The position numbers were made by a program, and so were the translations under genes. A stretch of DNA of 10,024 nt from contig JADFVX010000139.1 of NCBI GenBank assembly GCA_015222755.1, forward strand, positions 1 to 10,024, given 5' to 3'. This DNA is from Pseudomonadota bacterium. Lineage in GTDB: Bacteria > Desulfobacterota > JADFVX01. Under the pieces are notes generated by a model. The model was not told where the DNA came from. It made no database searches and saw only the letters and a list, made by a program, of their open reading frames with translations. This document shows, in pieces, positions 1-5,670 of the stretch (position 1 is the stretch's first letter; every line of letters starts with the position of its first letter).

Positions 1-252
1 CCTGAGGGCGAGGTCTACTTGAATACAAGTGGAAATCCAGGCATGGCCACGGCTGGGACCGGTGATGTTTTGTGTGGTATGATTGCTTCCTTTTTGGGCC
101 AGGGACTGGATCCTCTTGAGGCAGCAATCGCAGCTGTCTGGCTACACGGTACTGCTGGAGACTATGCGGCAGAAGAGAAGGGCGAGGCCGGGCTGGTTGC
201 GACAGACATAATCGATATGATCCCCGAGGTGATAGAAGAACATCTCATGTAA
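1..252 (+). CDS. nnrD: NAD(P)H-hydrate dehydratase, C-terminal part (5' end outside window)
   Basis: This is the last 83 codons of an open frame that enters from the left edge; the TTG at 19 is an internal Leu codon, not a start. It encodes the carbohydrate-kinase-like (YjeF C-terminal) domain that dehydrates the S epimer of hydrated NADH/NADPH, using ADP or ATP, to repair damaged cofactor. Visible support is the block NTSGNPGMATAGTGD, which holds the family's NPGMATAGTGD signature including the catalytic Asp of GTGD. It is followed by the helical IASFLGQGLDP segment and the conserved AVWLHGTAGD and LVATDII segments. The ending DMIPEVIEEHLM is typical for the family. Whether the missing N-terminus carries the NnrE epimerase domain, as in bifunctional forms, cannot be seen. 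The family is well supported; the boundaries are partial. Confidence 0.93.
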   Translation, partial: PEGEVYLNTSGNPGMATAGTGDVLCGMIASFLGQGLDPLEAAIAAVWLHGTAGDYAAEEKGEAGLVATDIIDMIPEVIEEHLM

Positions 253-431
253 GTTTTCAAAAACCTGATTATTTTCAGCTAAACATACTATAATTATCTC
301 TTTGGCATCTCCCCCATAACCTCTATCATCCTGCCACTCACCTGCTGTTGGTGATGCTTTCTTTAAAAGTTTTGGTCCTTGTCAGATCAGATTTTTTGAC
401 ATGGTTAACCGGGATTTTGATAAGACTATCC
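253..431. other. Intergenic gap between nnrD and rlmD 3' ends
   Basis: This gap of about 180 bp lies between the nnrD stop (+) and the rlmD stop (minus), so the genes converge here. It is more AT-rich than the flanking genes. I see no convincing coding frame and no strong intrinsic terminator. It holds an isolated TATAAT (289-294), a weak 5-bp stem tcacc/ggtga (338-342 with 350-354) followed by pyrimidine-rich sequence, and a possible promoter pointing into the rlmD 3' end (396-424, listed separately). Confidence 0.6.
396..424 (+). promoter_or_regulatory. Weak sigma70-like promoter candidate antisense to rlmD
   Basis: A perfect TTGACA at 396-401 is followed after 17 bp by GATAAG at 419-424, which matches 4 of 6 positions of TATAAT. 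Transcription would run into the 3' end of rlmD in antisense. No sense gene follows on the plus strand for more than 1.4 kb. The match could be chance in AT-rich sequence. Confidence 0.2.
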
Positions 432-1760
432 TTAACCCTTCTCAATAAGTGTGACCGACTCGATGTGCCCTGTTTGGGGGAAGAGGTCAAATGGAGTACA
501 GCGGGTGATACAATAGCCCTTTCTCGTTAGCAGCCTCAGATCTCTTGCCAGAGTCGTAGCATTGCAGGAAACGTAGATGATCTGTGGTACATCGCTTGAT
601 GCAAGCTGCTTGGCTATAGATGCAGCCCCCTCCCTGGGGGGATCGAGAAGCACCAGATCAAAACTGTTAAGATCCTCTTTTCTTACAAATTGTCTGGCAT
701 CAGCCGCAAAAAAACGGCAGTTGCCAATGCCTGCTGACAGGGCGTTGAGCTTGGCATCCTCTATGGCAGGTGCATAGTCTTCCACAGCTATGACCTCCCC
801 TGCCAAGGCTGCCAGAGGCAGTGAAAAATTACCTATACCGCAGAAGAGGTCGAGGGCACGGCCTATATCCCTCCCTTTAAGAAAATCAAGTACATGGCTG
901 ATAAGTGCCCTGTTCTGAAGGTAATTTACCTGTGTAAAACCGCCGGAAGAAAAGGCCATATCCAGACCCTCGGCATCGCCTGGCATAGGGAGGCTATAAC
1001 TAAGTTTCCCACCCTCCCGCACAGAGATAGCCGTGAGGCTACGCTTTTGCCCGGACTTGAAAAATAGCCCATTCAGGCATGAAAGGCTGTCTAGTGATTT
1101 TTCTGCAAAGGCACGGTCTTCTCCCGTTGGCCTCGTTGTAATGTGGATGATCGCCGTAGCCTTAGTGTCTTTGTCATCTACACTAATGTCGATCTGCGAC
1201 ATCCTCGCGCGGAAAGGCGCCCCTGCAAGGAGAGATTTAAACTGTGACATAAGCTTGTTGATAAGGGGAGACATGAGTGGGCAGTCGCCAATGTCGATTA
1301 GGTCATGGCTCTTTCGGCGGTAGAAACCGAGGTGGAGCCTGCCTTCCACATAGCTTGCCTTGAACTGCGCCCGGTTGCGGTAGTTCAGTGATTCGGGTGA
1401 GGGAACCACAGGGTCTATACGCCCCCTTTCCACTGTACCGAGCCGCCACAGGGTCTCCCTGAAGATAGATTCCTTTTCCTTTAGCTGCTGCTCATAGGGG
1501 AGGTGCTGCCAGGCACAGCCGCCGCAGTCGCCAAAGGCTGGACATGGCGCTTCCTGTCGGAGCGGTGAGGGACTAATAAGTTCCACCATCTCCCCTTCTA
1601 TATAGCCTTTCCTCTCGCGGACTTTGCGAAATCGGATTACATCCCCAGGTGCAGTTAAGGGTACAAAGACCACCTTGCCCTCCGGCAGGCGACCCACACC
1701 ACTGCCGCCGTAGGCGAGGGAATCGATTTTCAACTCAAGGTTTGTTTCCGTATTATCCAT
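432..1760 (-). CDS. rlmD: 23S rRNA (uracil-5-)-methyltransferase, RlmD/RumA type
   Basis: This 442-residue enzyme would transfer a methyl group from S-adenosylmethionine to C5 of a uridine in 23S rRNA (U1939 in E. coli for RlmD). Residues about 4-62 look like a TRAM RNA-binding domain. Next come four [4Fe-4S] cysteines, C73, C79 and C82 (in CPAFGDCGGCAWQH) and C160 (DCPLM). The SAM-binding motif DLFCGIGNFSLPLA spans 304-317 and DPPREGA spans 373-379. The catalytic nucleophile is C399 in YVSCN, and the general base is probably E434 in GHIESV. These match the E. coli RlmD layout and its length of about 430 residues. The ATG at 1758-1760 has no good Shine-Dalgarno in front of it. Exact site specificity (RlmD, or the dual-site RlmCD of Gram-positives) cannot be decided from sequence alone. 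The gene stands alone, divergent from gloA. Confidence 0.93.
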   Translation of the reverse strand: MDNTETNLELKIDSLAYGGSGVGRLPEGKVVFVPLTAPGDVIRFRKVRERKGYIEGEMVELISPSPLRQEAPCPAFGDCGGCAWQHLPYEQQLKEKESIFRETLWRLGTVERGRIDPVVPSPESLNYRNRAQFKASYVEGRLHLGFYRRKSHDLIDIGDCPLMSPLINKLMSQFKSLLAGAPFRARMSQIDISVDDKDTKATAIIHITTRPTGEDRAFAEKSLDSLSCLNGLFFKSGQKRSLTAISVREGGKLSYSLPMPGDAEGLDMAFSSGGFTQVNYLQNRALISHVLDFLKGRDIGRALDLFCGIGNFSLPLAALAGEVIAVEDYAPAIEDAKLNALSAGIGNCRFFAADARQFVRKEDLNSFDLVLLDPPREGAASIAKQLASSDVPQIIYVSCNATTLARDLRLLTRKGYCITRCTPFDLFPQTGHIESVTLIEKG

Positions 1761-1802
1761 ATTTTAGAAAATATGCTCTCTTTCTCTATGCTAAACTTGG
1801 CC

Positions 1803-1828
1803 TTCCGTCTGCATGATAGAGGACGGAA
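1803..1828. repeat. Inverted repeat, 7-bp arms
   Basis: TTCCGTC at 1803-1809 is perfectly complementary to GACGGAA at 1822-1828, with a 12-bp spacer. It lies between the two divergent genes. It could be an operator or a hairpin in an upstream transcript. No T run follows on either strand, so it does not look like an intrinsic terminator. Confidence 0.5.
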
Positions 1829-1839
1829 CATGGTTTTGA

Positions 1840-1864
1840 CAAGAAGATGTTGCCTACCTTCTTG
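1840..1864. repeat. Inverted repeat overlapping the gloA -35 box
   Basis: CAAGAAG at 1840-1846 is perfectly complementary to CTTCTTG at 1858-1864, with an 11-bp spacer. The right arm runs into the TTGACA at 1862-1867 that I take as the gloA -35 element, and the left arm overlaps the upstream TTGACA copy at 1836-1841. The centre-to-centre distance of the arms is 18 bp, which would suit a dimeric regulator. The regulator is unknown. Confidence 0.45.
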
Positions 1865-1890
1865 ACATAGGGCGATCTATACTGTTGAAT
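1862..1890 (+). promoter_or_regulatory. Candidate sigma70 promoter of gloA
   Basis: A perfect TTGACA (1862-1867) is followed after 17 bp by TTGAAT (1885-1890), which matches TATAAT at 4 of 6 positions. Predicted transcription start is near 1897, giving a leader of about 25 nt that still contains the gloA ribosome site. A TATACT at 1878-1883 has no -35 at a usable distance. Confidence 0.45.
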
Positions 1891-1921
1891 TATTGAAGAA
1901 TCATTTTTTGGAGGGGAGGAG

Positions 1922-2299
1922 ATGAAGATGCTGCACACCATGATAAGGGTAGGCGACCTGGAAAGATCGATTAGTTTTTATACAGAGGCGCTGGGAATGA
2001 CTATGCGCCGCAAAAAGGACTATCCCGGCGGGAAATTCACTCTGGCCTTTCTTGGCTACGGAGAAGAAGGGGGGCACGAGATAGAGCTGACCCATAACTG
2101 GGAGACCTCCTCTTATGATCTTGGCAATGCCTTCGGTCATATGGCCCTGGGAGTGAAGGATATCTACAAGACTGCTGAAGATATCAGGGGGAAAGGTGGA
2201 AAGATAATACGTGAGCCGGGGCCTATGAAACATGGCACTACGGTAATCGCCTTTGTGGAAGACCCCGACGGCTACAAGATAGAACTGATCAAGCGCTAG
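1922..2299 (+). CDS. gloA: Lactoylglutathione lyase (glyoxalase I)
   Basis: This 125-residue cytosolic metalloenzyme isomerises the hemithioacetal of methylglyoxal and glutathione to S-lactoylglutathione, detoxifying methylglyoxal. The protein aligns along its whole length with E. coli GloA: HTMIRVGDLERSISFY at the start, LAFLGYG near 41, GHMALGV near 72 and FVEDPDGYKIELI at the end. The four metal ligands are all present: H5, E55, H73 and E121. The short form without the Zn-type insertions suggests the Ni/Co-preferring class. The ATG at 1922 is chosen because it places the first ligand at H5 as in E. coli. A purine-rich GGAGGGGAGGAG stretch (1910-1921) lies directly in front, and its GGAGG ends 7 nt before the ATG; the ATG at 1928 is a possible alternative. 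The thiol cofactor of this organism is not shown by the sequence. Confidence 0.95.
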   Translation: MKMLHTMIRVGDLERSISFYTEALGMTMRRKKDYPGGKFTLAFLGYGEEGGHEIELTHNWETSSYDLGNAFGHMALGVKDIYKTAEDIRGKGGKIIREPGPMKHGTTVIAFVEDPDGYKIELIKR

Positions 2300-2312
2300 C
2301 ATTCGCTTTTTT
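2291..2312 (+). terminator. Weak intrinsic terminator candidate after gloA
   Basis: The stem AAGCG (2291-2295) / CGCTT (2304-2308) has an 8-nt loop and is followed by a short T run to 2312. It overlaps the gloA stop codon. The stem is only 5 bp, so termination may be inefficient. Antisense collision with the converging U32 gene transcript may also matter here. Confidence 0.3.
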
Positions 2313-4137
2313 AGCGGCTGTATATTTCCATCTCGCAGGCAGCGCAGTCAAAGCGCAGGCTAAAACGGCGTCCTTCCTCATCTTCGATATATAGCGGTTC
2401 GCTAAGCCTGTCTGCTCCGTCTTTTATGCAAAGTCCCAACTCACGGCGGATACAGTGTTTGGTGGTCATAACTTTTTTGCCCGTCATGTCGAGTCCCGAC
2501 TCGGCCGCAGGCTCGATATTTTCCACCCCATGGCGGCGGTAGAAGGTGGCTGCCTTTTCATTCAGGGCATTGTCCAGGTAGGAAAGCTCTTTTCCAGGGT
2601 AGGGGAAGTCATTTTTTATGAGTGAGACTTTCCGGCGGGAGTAGTTTTTCTCCCTCTCTCTCAGCAGCCTTTCGGCAAGGTCTCTTCGCAGGCTGTTCAG
2701 TGTCGAAGGGGGAATAAAGAGGGGCTGGCTGAGGTCGATGGCCAACTTGTCCAGCACGAAGGGGGTGTCGCCCAGCCTGGCTAGCTGTTTTCTCAGTGCC
2801 TCATCCGCCTTTGATGGATTACGCGCCGCCTCTTTCTTTAGTTCGATGCCCCAGGAGGCGCTGCTGCCCTCATCATCGGAAGCGGTCAGCTCGACACCCT
2901 CCGCTGTCTCGCACAGATTCATAGATATGGGTATCTCCCGCCTGCATGGGACTAAGCGCATAAGTTTTATAAAGGCATGGTCATGGTTGCGGTATATAAG
3001 GGTACCGGCTGAAAGATGGTCCATCTTTCGCGGGAAGATCTTTTTGCCATCCACCCCGTTGACCGTCATGCCCCTGAGAACATTCTGCCCATCGAAAAAG
3101 CAGAGACCGTCACCATTTGTCAGACGCCTTGCCTCATCGAGCAGAAAATGATCCTTCGCCACCTTTTTGACGGAACCCATCCTTTCCCCCATGGATTTGG
3201 GCGTCATAGGTGAAGCGATACCACGGGGATCTCCCTTCAGGAGATAGTCCGAATATCCCCGATTGAAGGTCCTGTCCGGGTTGGGTTTGAAATCTATTAC
3301 AGTTCTTCCAGATGAGGCTGGGGGCAAGTTCCTATCCTCAAGGATATTGTCGAGTCTCTGCCTGTAGTGACTGACGATATTGACCACATAGGGTAATTCC
3401 TTCAGGCGCCCCTCTATCTTCAGGGAGGAAATACCGGCGTCAATCATTTCAGAAAGAGAGGCGCTTCGGTTCATATCTTTTAGAGACAGCAGGTAGCCTT
3501 CTTCAGAAATAGCATTACCCTCAGCATCAAATAGCTGGTAGCGCTTGCGGCATGGCTGGGCACATCGTCCCCGGTTGCCACTCCGCCCCCCTATGGCGTA
3601 GCTCATACTGCACCTGCCGCTGTAGCAAACGCAGAGCGCTCCGTGAACAAAAGACTCCAGCGGCACCGTGGTCTCTTTCCTTATTGCCTGTATGGCATCA
3701 AGGGAGAGCTCACGTGCAAGTATTACCCGCTGGAAACCGACCTCCTGTAAAAACCTCACCTTTTCAGGAGTAGTATTGTGCATCTGTGTGCTGGCGAAAA
3801 GAGGGATAGGGGGGAGTTCGAGTTCGAGGAGCCCCATGTCCTGTATGATAATGGCGTCTGCCCCTGCCTCGTAAAGCCGGTGTATGAGCCGCTCCGCCTT
3901 CGGCAGTTCCTTGTCGTAGAGCAGGGTGTTGAGTGCAACATAGAGTCGGCCGTAATAGTGGTGGGCATAGGCAGCTAGTTTTTCAATCACCTCGACGCTG
4001 TTGCCTGCATCTTCCCGCGCTGAGAAGGCCTCGGCACCGATGTAGACGGCATCAGCCCCGCAGTTAATCGCCGCCATGCCTGCCTCAAGATTACGGGCCG
4101 GAGCCAGGAGTTCTATGTTATTTTTTGAATTCCACAT
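2311..4137 (-). CDS. Peptidase U32 family protein with DUF3656 domain (RlhA-like, probable 23S rRNA hydroxylation)
   Basis: The protein has 608 residues. The N-terminal part (about 8-260) is the U32 TIM-barrel-like domain, opening with IELLAPARNLEAG and GADAVYIGA. The PROSITE-type U32 signature is complete at 161-179, from E161 to S179, with cysteines C169, C171 and C176. C192 and C196 follow (RCAQPC), so a set of cysteines suited to an Fe-S cluster is present. Residues about 388-500 resemble the DUF3656 'collagenase-like' domain. The C-terminus adds four more cysteines, C562, C570, C598 and C601. Family knowledge: E. coli RlhA (YdcP), of similar architecture, is needed for 5-hydroxycytidine at 23S rRNA C2501 and uses prephenate; protease activity is doubtful for most members. 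Assignment to RlhA rather than another U32 subgroup is inference, so no symbol is given. The ATG at 4135-4137 is preceded by GGAG (plus-strand 4145-4148) at 7 nt. Confidence 0.9.
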   Translation of the reverse strand: MWNSKNNIELLAPARNLEAGMAAINCGADAVYIGAEAFSAREDAGNSVEVIEKLAAYAHHYYGRLYVALNTLLYDKELPKAERLIHRLYEAGADAIIIQDMGLLELELPPIPLFASTQMHNTTPEKVRFLQEVGFQRVILARELSLDAIQAIRKETTVPLESFVHGALCVCYSGRCSMSYAIGGRSGNRGRCAQPCRKRYQLFDAEGNAISEEGYLLSLKDMNRSASLSEMIDAGISSLKIEGRLKELPYVVNIVSHYRQRLDNILEDRNLPPASSGRTVIDFKPNPDRTFNRGYSDYLLKGDPRGIASPMTPKSMGERMGSVKKVAKDHFLLDEARRLTNGDGLCFFDGQNVLRGMTVNGVDGKKIFPRKMDHLSAGTLIYRNHDHAFIKLMRLVPCRREIPISMNLCETAEGVELTASDDEGSSASWGIELKKEAARNPSKADEALRKQLARLGDTPFVLDKLAIDLSQPLFIPPSTLNSLRRDLAERLLREREKNYSRRKVSLIKNDFPYPGKELSYLDNALNEKAATFYRRHGVENIEPAAESGLDMTGKKVMTTKHCIRRELGLCIKDGADRLSEPLYIEDEEGRRFSLRFDCAACEMEIYSR

Positions 4138-4246
4138 GATACTGCTCCATTATGCGTCATGACCGGGCTATTTTGAAAGTGAAAGTTCTTGGCTTTGAGA
4201 TTCTTTCCCGTTTTTGTTCTGCCCTTCAATGTGATAATATTGCGCC
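4138..4246. promoter_or_regulatory. Divergent regulatory region, U32 gene / radical SAM gene
   Basis: These 109 bp lie between two divergent start codons. Visible elements are an 8-bp palindrome GTCATGAC (4156-4163), a tandem GAAAGT repeat (4175-4186), and an extended -10 element for the radical SAM gene (4230-4238). On the minus strand, a CATAAT lies close to the U32 start, but using it would leave the Shine-Dalgarno untranscribed, so the U32 promoter is unresolved. Confidence 0.5.
4230..4238 (+). promoter_or_regulatory. Extended -10 promoter candidate for the radical SAM gene
   Basis: TGT at 4230-4232 followed by GATAAT at 4233-4238 fits the extended -10 form (TGn plus 5 of 6 of TATAAT). 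No good -35 is found 16-18 bp upstream. Transcription would begin about 4244-4247, at or next to the ATG at 4247, implying a leaderless or nearly leaderless mRNA. Confidence 0.4.
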
Positions 4247-5560
4247 ATGGACAGCAGGGTAGACAAAAAACATTTGAAGGCGCTACCGGCACTTGTGGTG
4301 AGCGATGAAGAGGGGAACCTTTTTGACCTTCCCGAGTATGCCATGCCCGTACGTCACGGCAACAGCATAGTCCTGCCGGGAAAAAAAGATATCATTAGCC
4401 TTCCCTGCGGCAGCGACCTGCATACACTGCCAGGCCGTTATCCAGTCGGCATCGACCGGCGCAGCGGGAAGATGCTAACGCTCAGGGAGTATGAGGGTAT
4501 GAGGCTGCGTGCCGCGTCGGCCTTTCTTGCCCCTGCCTATACAGCGCTTCATACTGCGGCCTTTGAAGGGCAGGCCGGTGCTGACACCCTGCCTCTTTTC
4601 GCCTATGCCCCCCTTGGTATAGAGGGTGATGATTTTGTCACCACCGCTATGCGGGTAGACAGGGAAGTGCGGCAGGACTGTGAGAACTTCGATCAGGATG
4701 AAGTGCTCCGTAGGGGTAAAAAATTACTGGAACGCTTTGCCGGCAACCGGCTCACGACGCACCTGATAGAAAACTGTGCCTTCACCTATCTCTGCCCCGC
4801 TGCCAGGAACTGGGTTATGGGCCGATGGGAGGCCCCGATCCCCGTATCGCAGGGTTGCAACTCACAGTGTACGGGATGCATCTCCATGCAGGAGGAAGAC
4901 TCCGGCATACCATCAACCCAGGACAGGCTCCTTTTTACACCCACTGCGGAAGAGATCACGGCCTTTACCGTTCCACACCTTGAAGAGGCGCCGGGGGCTG
5001 TAGTCAGTTTCGGTCAGGGATGTGAGGGAGAGCCGCTGACTCAGGCGATGCTCATCGAGGATTCCATAAGAGAGATACGGAAAAGGACAAAGAGGGGGAC
5101 CATCAACCTGAACAGCAACGCCTCCCTTCCTGCTGCCGTGGAAAGGCTCTGCATTGCAGGTCTCGACAGTATTCGCGTTTCGGCAAACAGCCTCCAAAAG
5201 CGCTATTACGACCGCTATTTTAGTCCGAAGGGCTACAGTTTCGATGATGTTATAGAATCTATAGCCATAGCCAAAAGGCACAATGTCTGGGTATCCCTGA
5301 ACTATTTCATCTTTCCCGGCTTTACAGACAGCGAGACAGAGCTGTCAGCACTCACCGCGTTACTCAGGCAGTTTCCCGTCGATATGATACAGATGCGCAA
5401 CCTCAACATGGATCCCGATCTCTACATATCCACTCTGGGTGAAGAGGCCTTCGAGCACTTAGGTGGATTCGGCATCAGGCAATGGATGAAAGAGGTCCGC
5501 AAGGTCAGTCCCGCTATCTGTTTCGGTTATTTCAATCCCTGTCTCGACAGCGCCCTTTAA
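4247..5560 (+). CDS. Radical SAM protein of unknown substrate
   Basis: The protein has 437 residues. The radical SAM [4Fe-4S] motif CxxxCxxC is at C204, C208 and C211 (SQGCNSQCTGC), unusually far from the N-terminus. Next come a GGE-like SAM-contact segment FGQGCEGEP (about 255-263), NLNSNAS (about 287-293) and SIRVSANS (about 308-315), all consistent with a partial TIM barrel of the superfamily. The first 200 residues form an extra domain I do not recognise; it contains ALPALVVSDEEGNLFDLPEY, an LPGRYPVGID segment, and C177 and C183 just ahead of the barrel. C425 and C432 lie near the end, too few for a SPASM domain. In-frame TAA at 4235-4237 leaves no earlier start than the ATG at 4247, and no Shine-Dalgarno precedes it. 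No substrate, precursor peptide or partner gene is evident; the neighbours are a divergent U32 gene and the gcv operon 110 bp downstream. The superfamily is certain, the reaction is unknown. Confidence 0.9.
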   Translation: MDSRVDKKHLKALPALVVSDEEGNLFDLPEYAMPVRHGNSIVLPGKKDIISLPCGSDLHTLPGRYPVGIDRRSGKMLTLREYEGMRLRAASAFLAPAYTALHTAAFEGQAGADTLPLFAYAPLGIEGDDFVTTAMRVDREVRQDCENFDQDEVLRRGKKLLERFAGNRLTTHLIENCAFTYLCPAARNWVMGRWEAPIPVSQGCNSQCTGCISMQEEDSGIPSTQDRLLFTPTAEEITAFTVPHLEEAPGAVVSFGQGCEGEPLTQAMLIEDSIREIRKRTKRGTINLNSNASLPAAVERLCIAGLDSIRVSANSLQKRYYDRYFSPKGYSFDDVIESIAIAKRHNVWVSLNYFIFPGFTDSETELSALTALLRQFPVDMIQMRNLNMDPDLYISTLGEEAFEHLGGFGIRQWMKEVRKVSPAICFGYFNPCLDSAL

Positions 5561-5573
5561 GCCAAGTTTCAAG

Positions 5574-5603
5574 TTGACATGGAGGGTGACAAAATCCTAT
5601 TAT
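5574..5603 (+). promoter_or_regulatory. Sigma70-like promoter of the gcv operon
   Basis: A perfect TTGACA (5574-5579) is followed after 18 bp by TATTAT (5598-5603), which matches TATAAT at 5 of 6 positions. It starts 14 bp after the radical SAM stop codon. The predicted transcription start is near 5610, giving a leader of about 60 nt. No terminator separates the radical SAM gene from it, so read-through is also possible. Confidence 0.6.
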
Positions 5604-5607
5604 ATAT

Positions 5608-5628
5608 GCCTTTCAGAAAGCGAAAGGC
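5608..5628 (+). other. Leader hairpin at the 5' end of the gcv mRNA
   Basis: GCCTTTC (5608-5614) pairs perfectly with GAAAGGC (5622-5628) around a 7-nt loop. It lies at or just after the predicted transcription start. No T run follows, so it is not a terminator. The leader is too short for, and shows none of the conserved parts of, a glycine riboswitch. A 5' mRNA-stabilising stem or a chance structure are both possible. Confidence 0.4.
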
Positions 5629-5670
5629 TGCTGAACAGACTTCCTAAAAAGGGTGGATAATTTACTCCCC

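Larger units (their letters stand above)
1761..1921. promoter_or_regulatory. Divergent regulatory region rlmD / gloA
   Basis: These 161 bp separate the start codons of two divergent genes and must hold the control signals of both. Two perfect 7-bp inverted repeats are visible, at 1803-1828 and 1840-1864, along with two TTGACA hexamers (1836-1841 and 1862-1867). The gloA promoter and ribosome site are listed separately. I could not find a convincing minus-strand promoter for rlmD. Confidence 0.6.

Noticed and set aside
289..294. Perfect TATAAT as a promoter in the nnrD-rlmD gap
   Set aside because: No -35-like hexamer lies 16-18 bp upstream, no extended -10 TGn is present, and no gene follows on that strand.
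338..354. Stem tcacc/ggtga followed by pyrimidine-rich sequence, as a terminator for nnrD
   Set aside because: The stem is only 5 bp with low GC content, and the following tract is interrupted (tgctttcttt), so it does not meet the usual form of an intrinsic terminator.
1901..2302. 133-codon minus-strand open frame opposite gloA
   Set aside because: It mirrors the gloA coding region almost exactly, and GloA is conserved over its full length with all metal ligands.
2738..3151. 137-codon plus-strand open frame inside the U32 gene
   Set aside because: The U32 protein is conserved across this stretch (DUF3656 region). The opposite frame has Ser/Leu-rich content typical of an antisense shadow.
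5561..5670. Glycine riboswitch upstream of gcvT
   Set aside because: I looked for the conserved aptamer segments and a tandem arrangement. The leader is too short and none are present.
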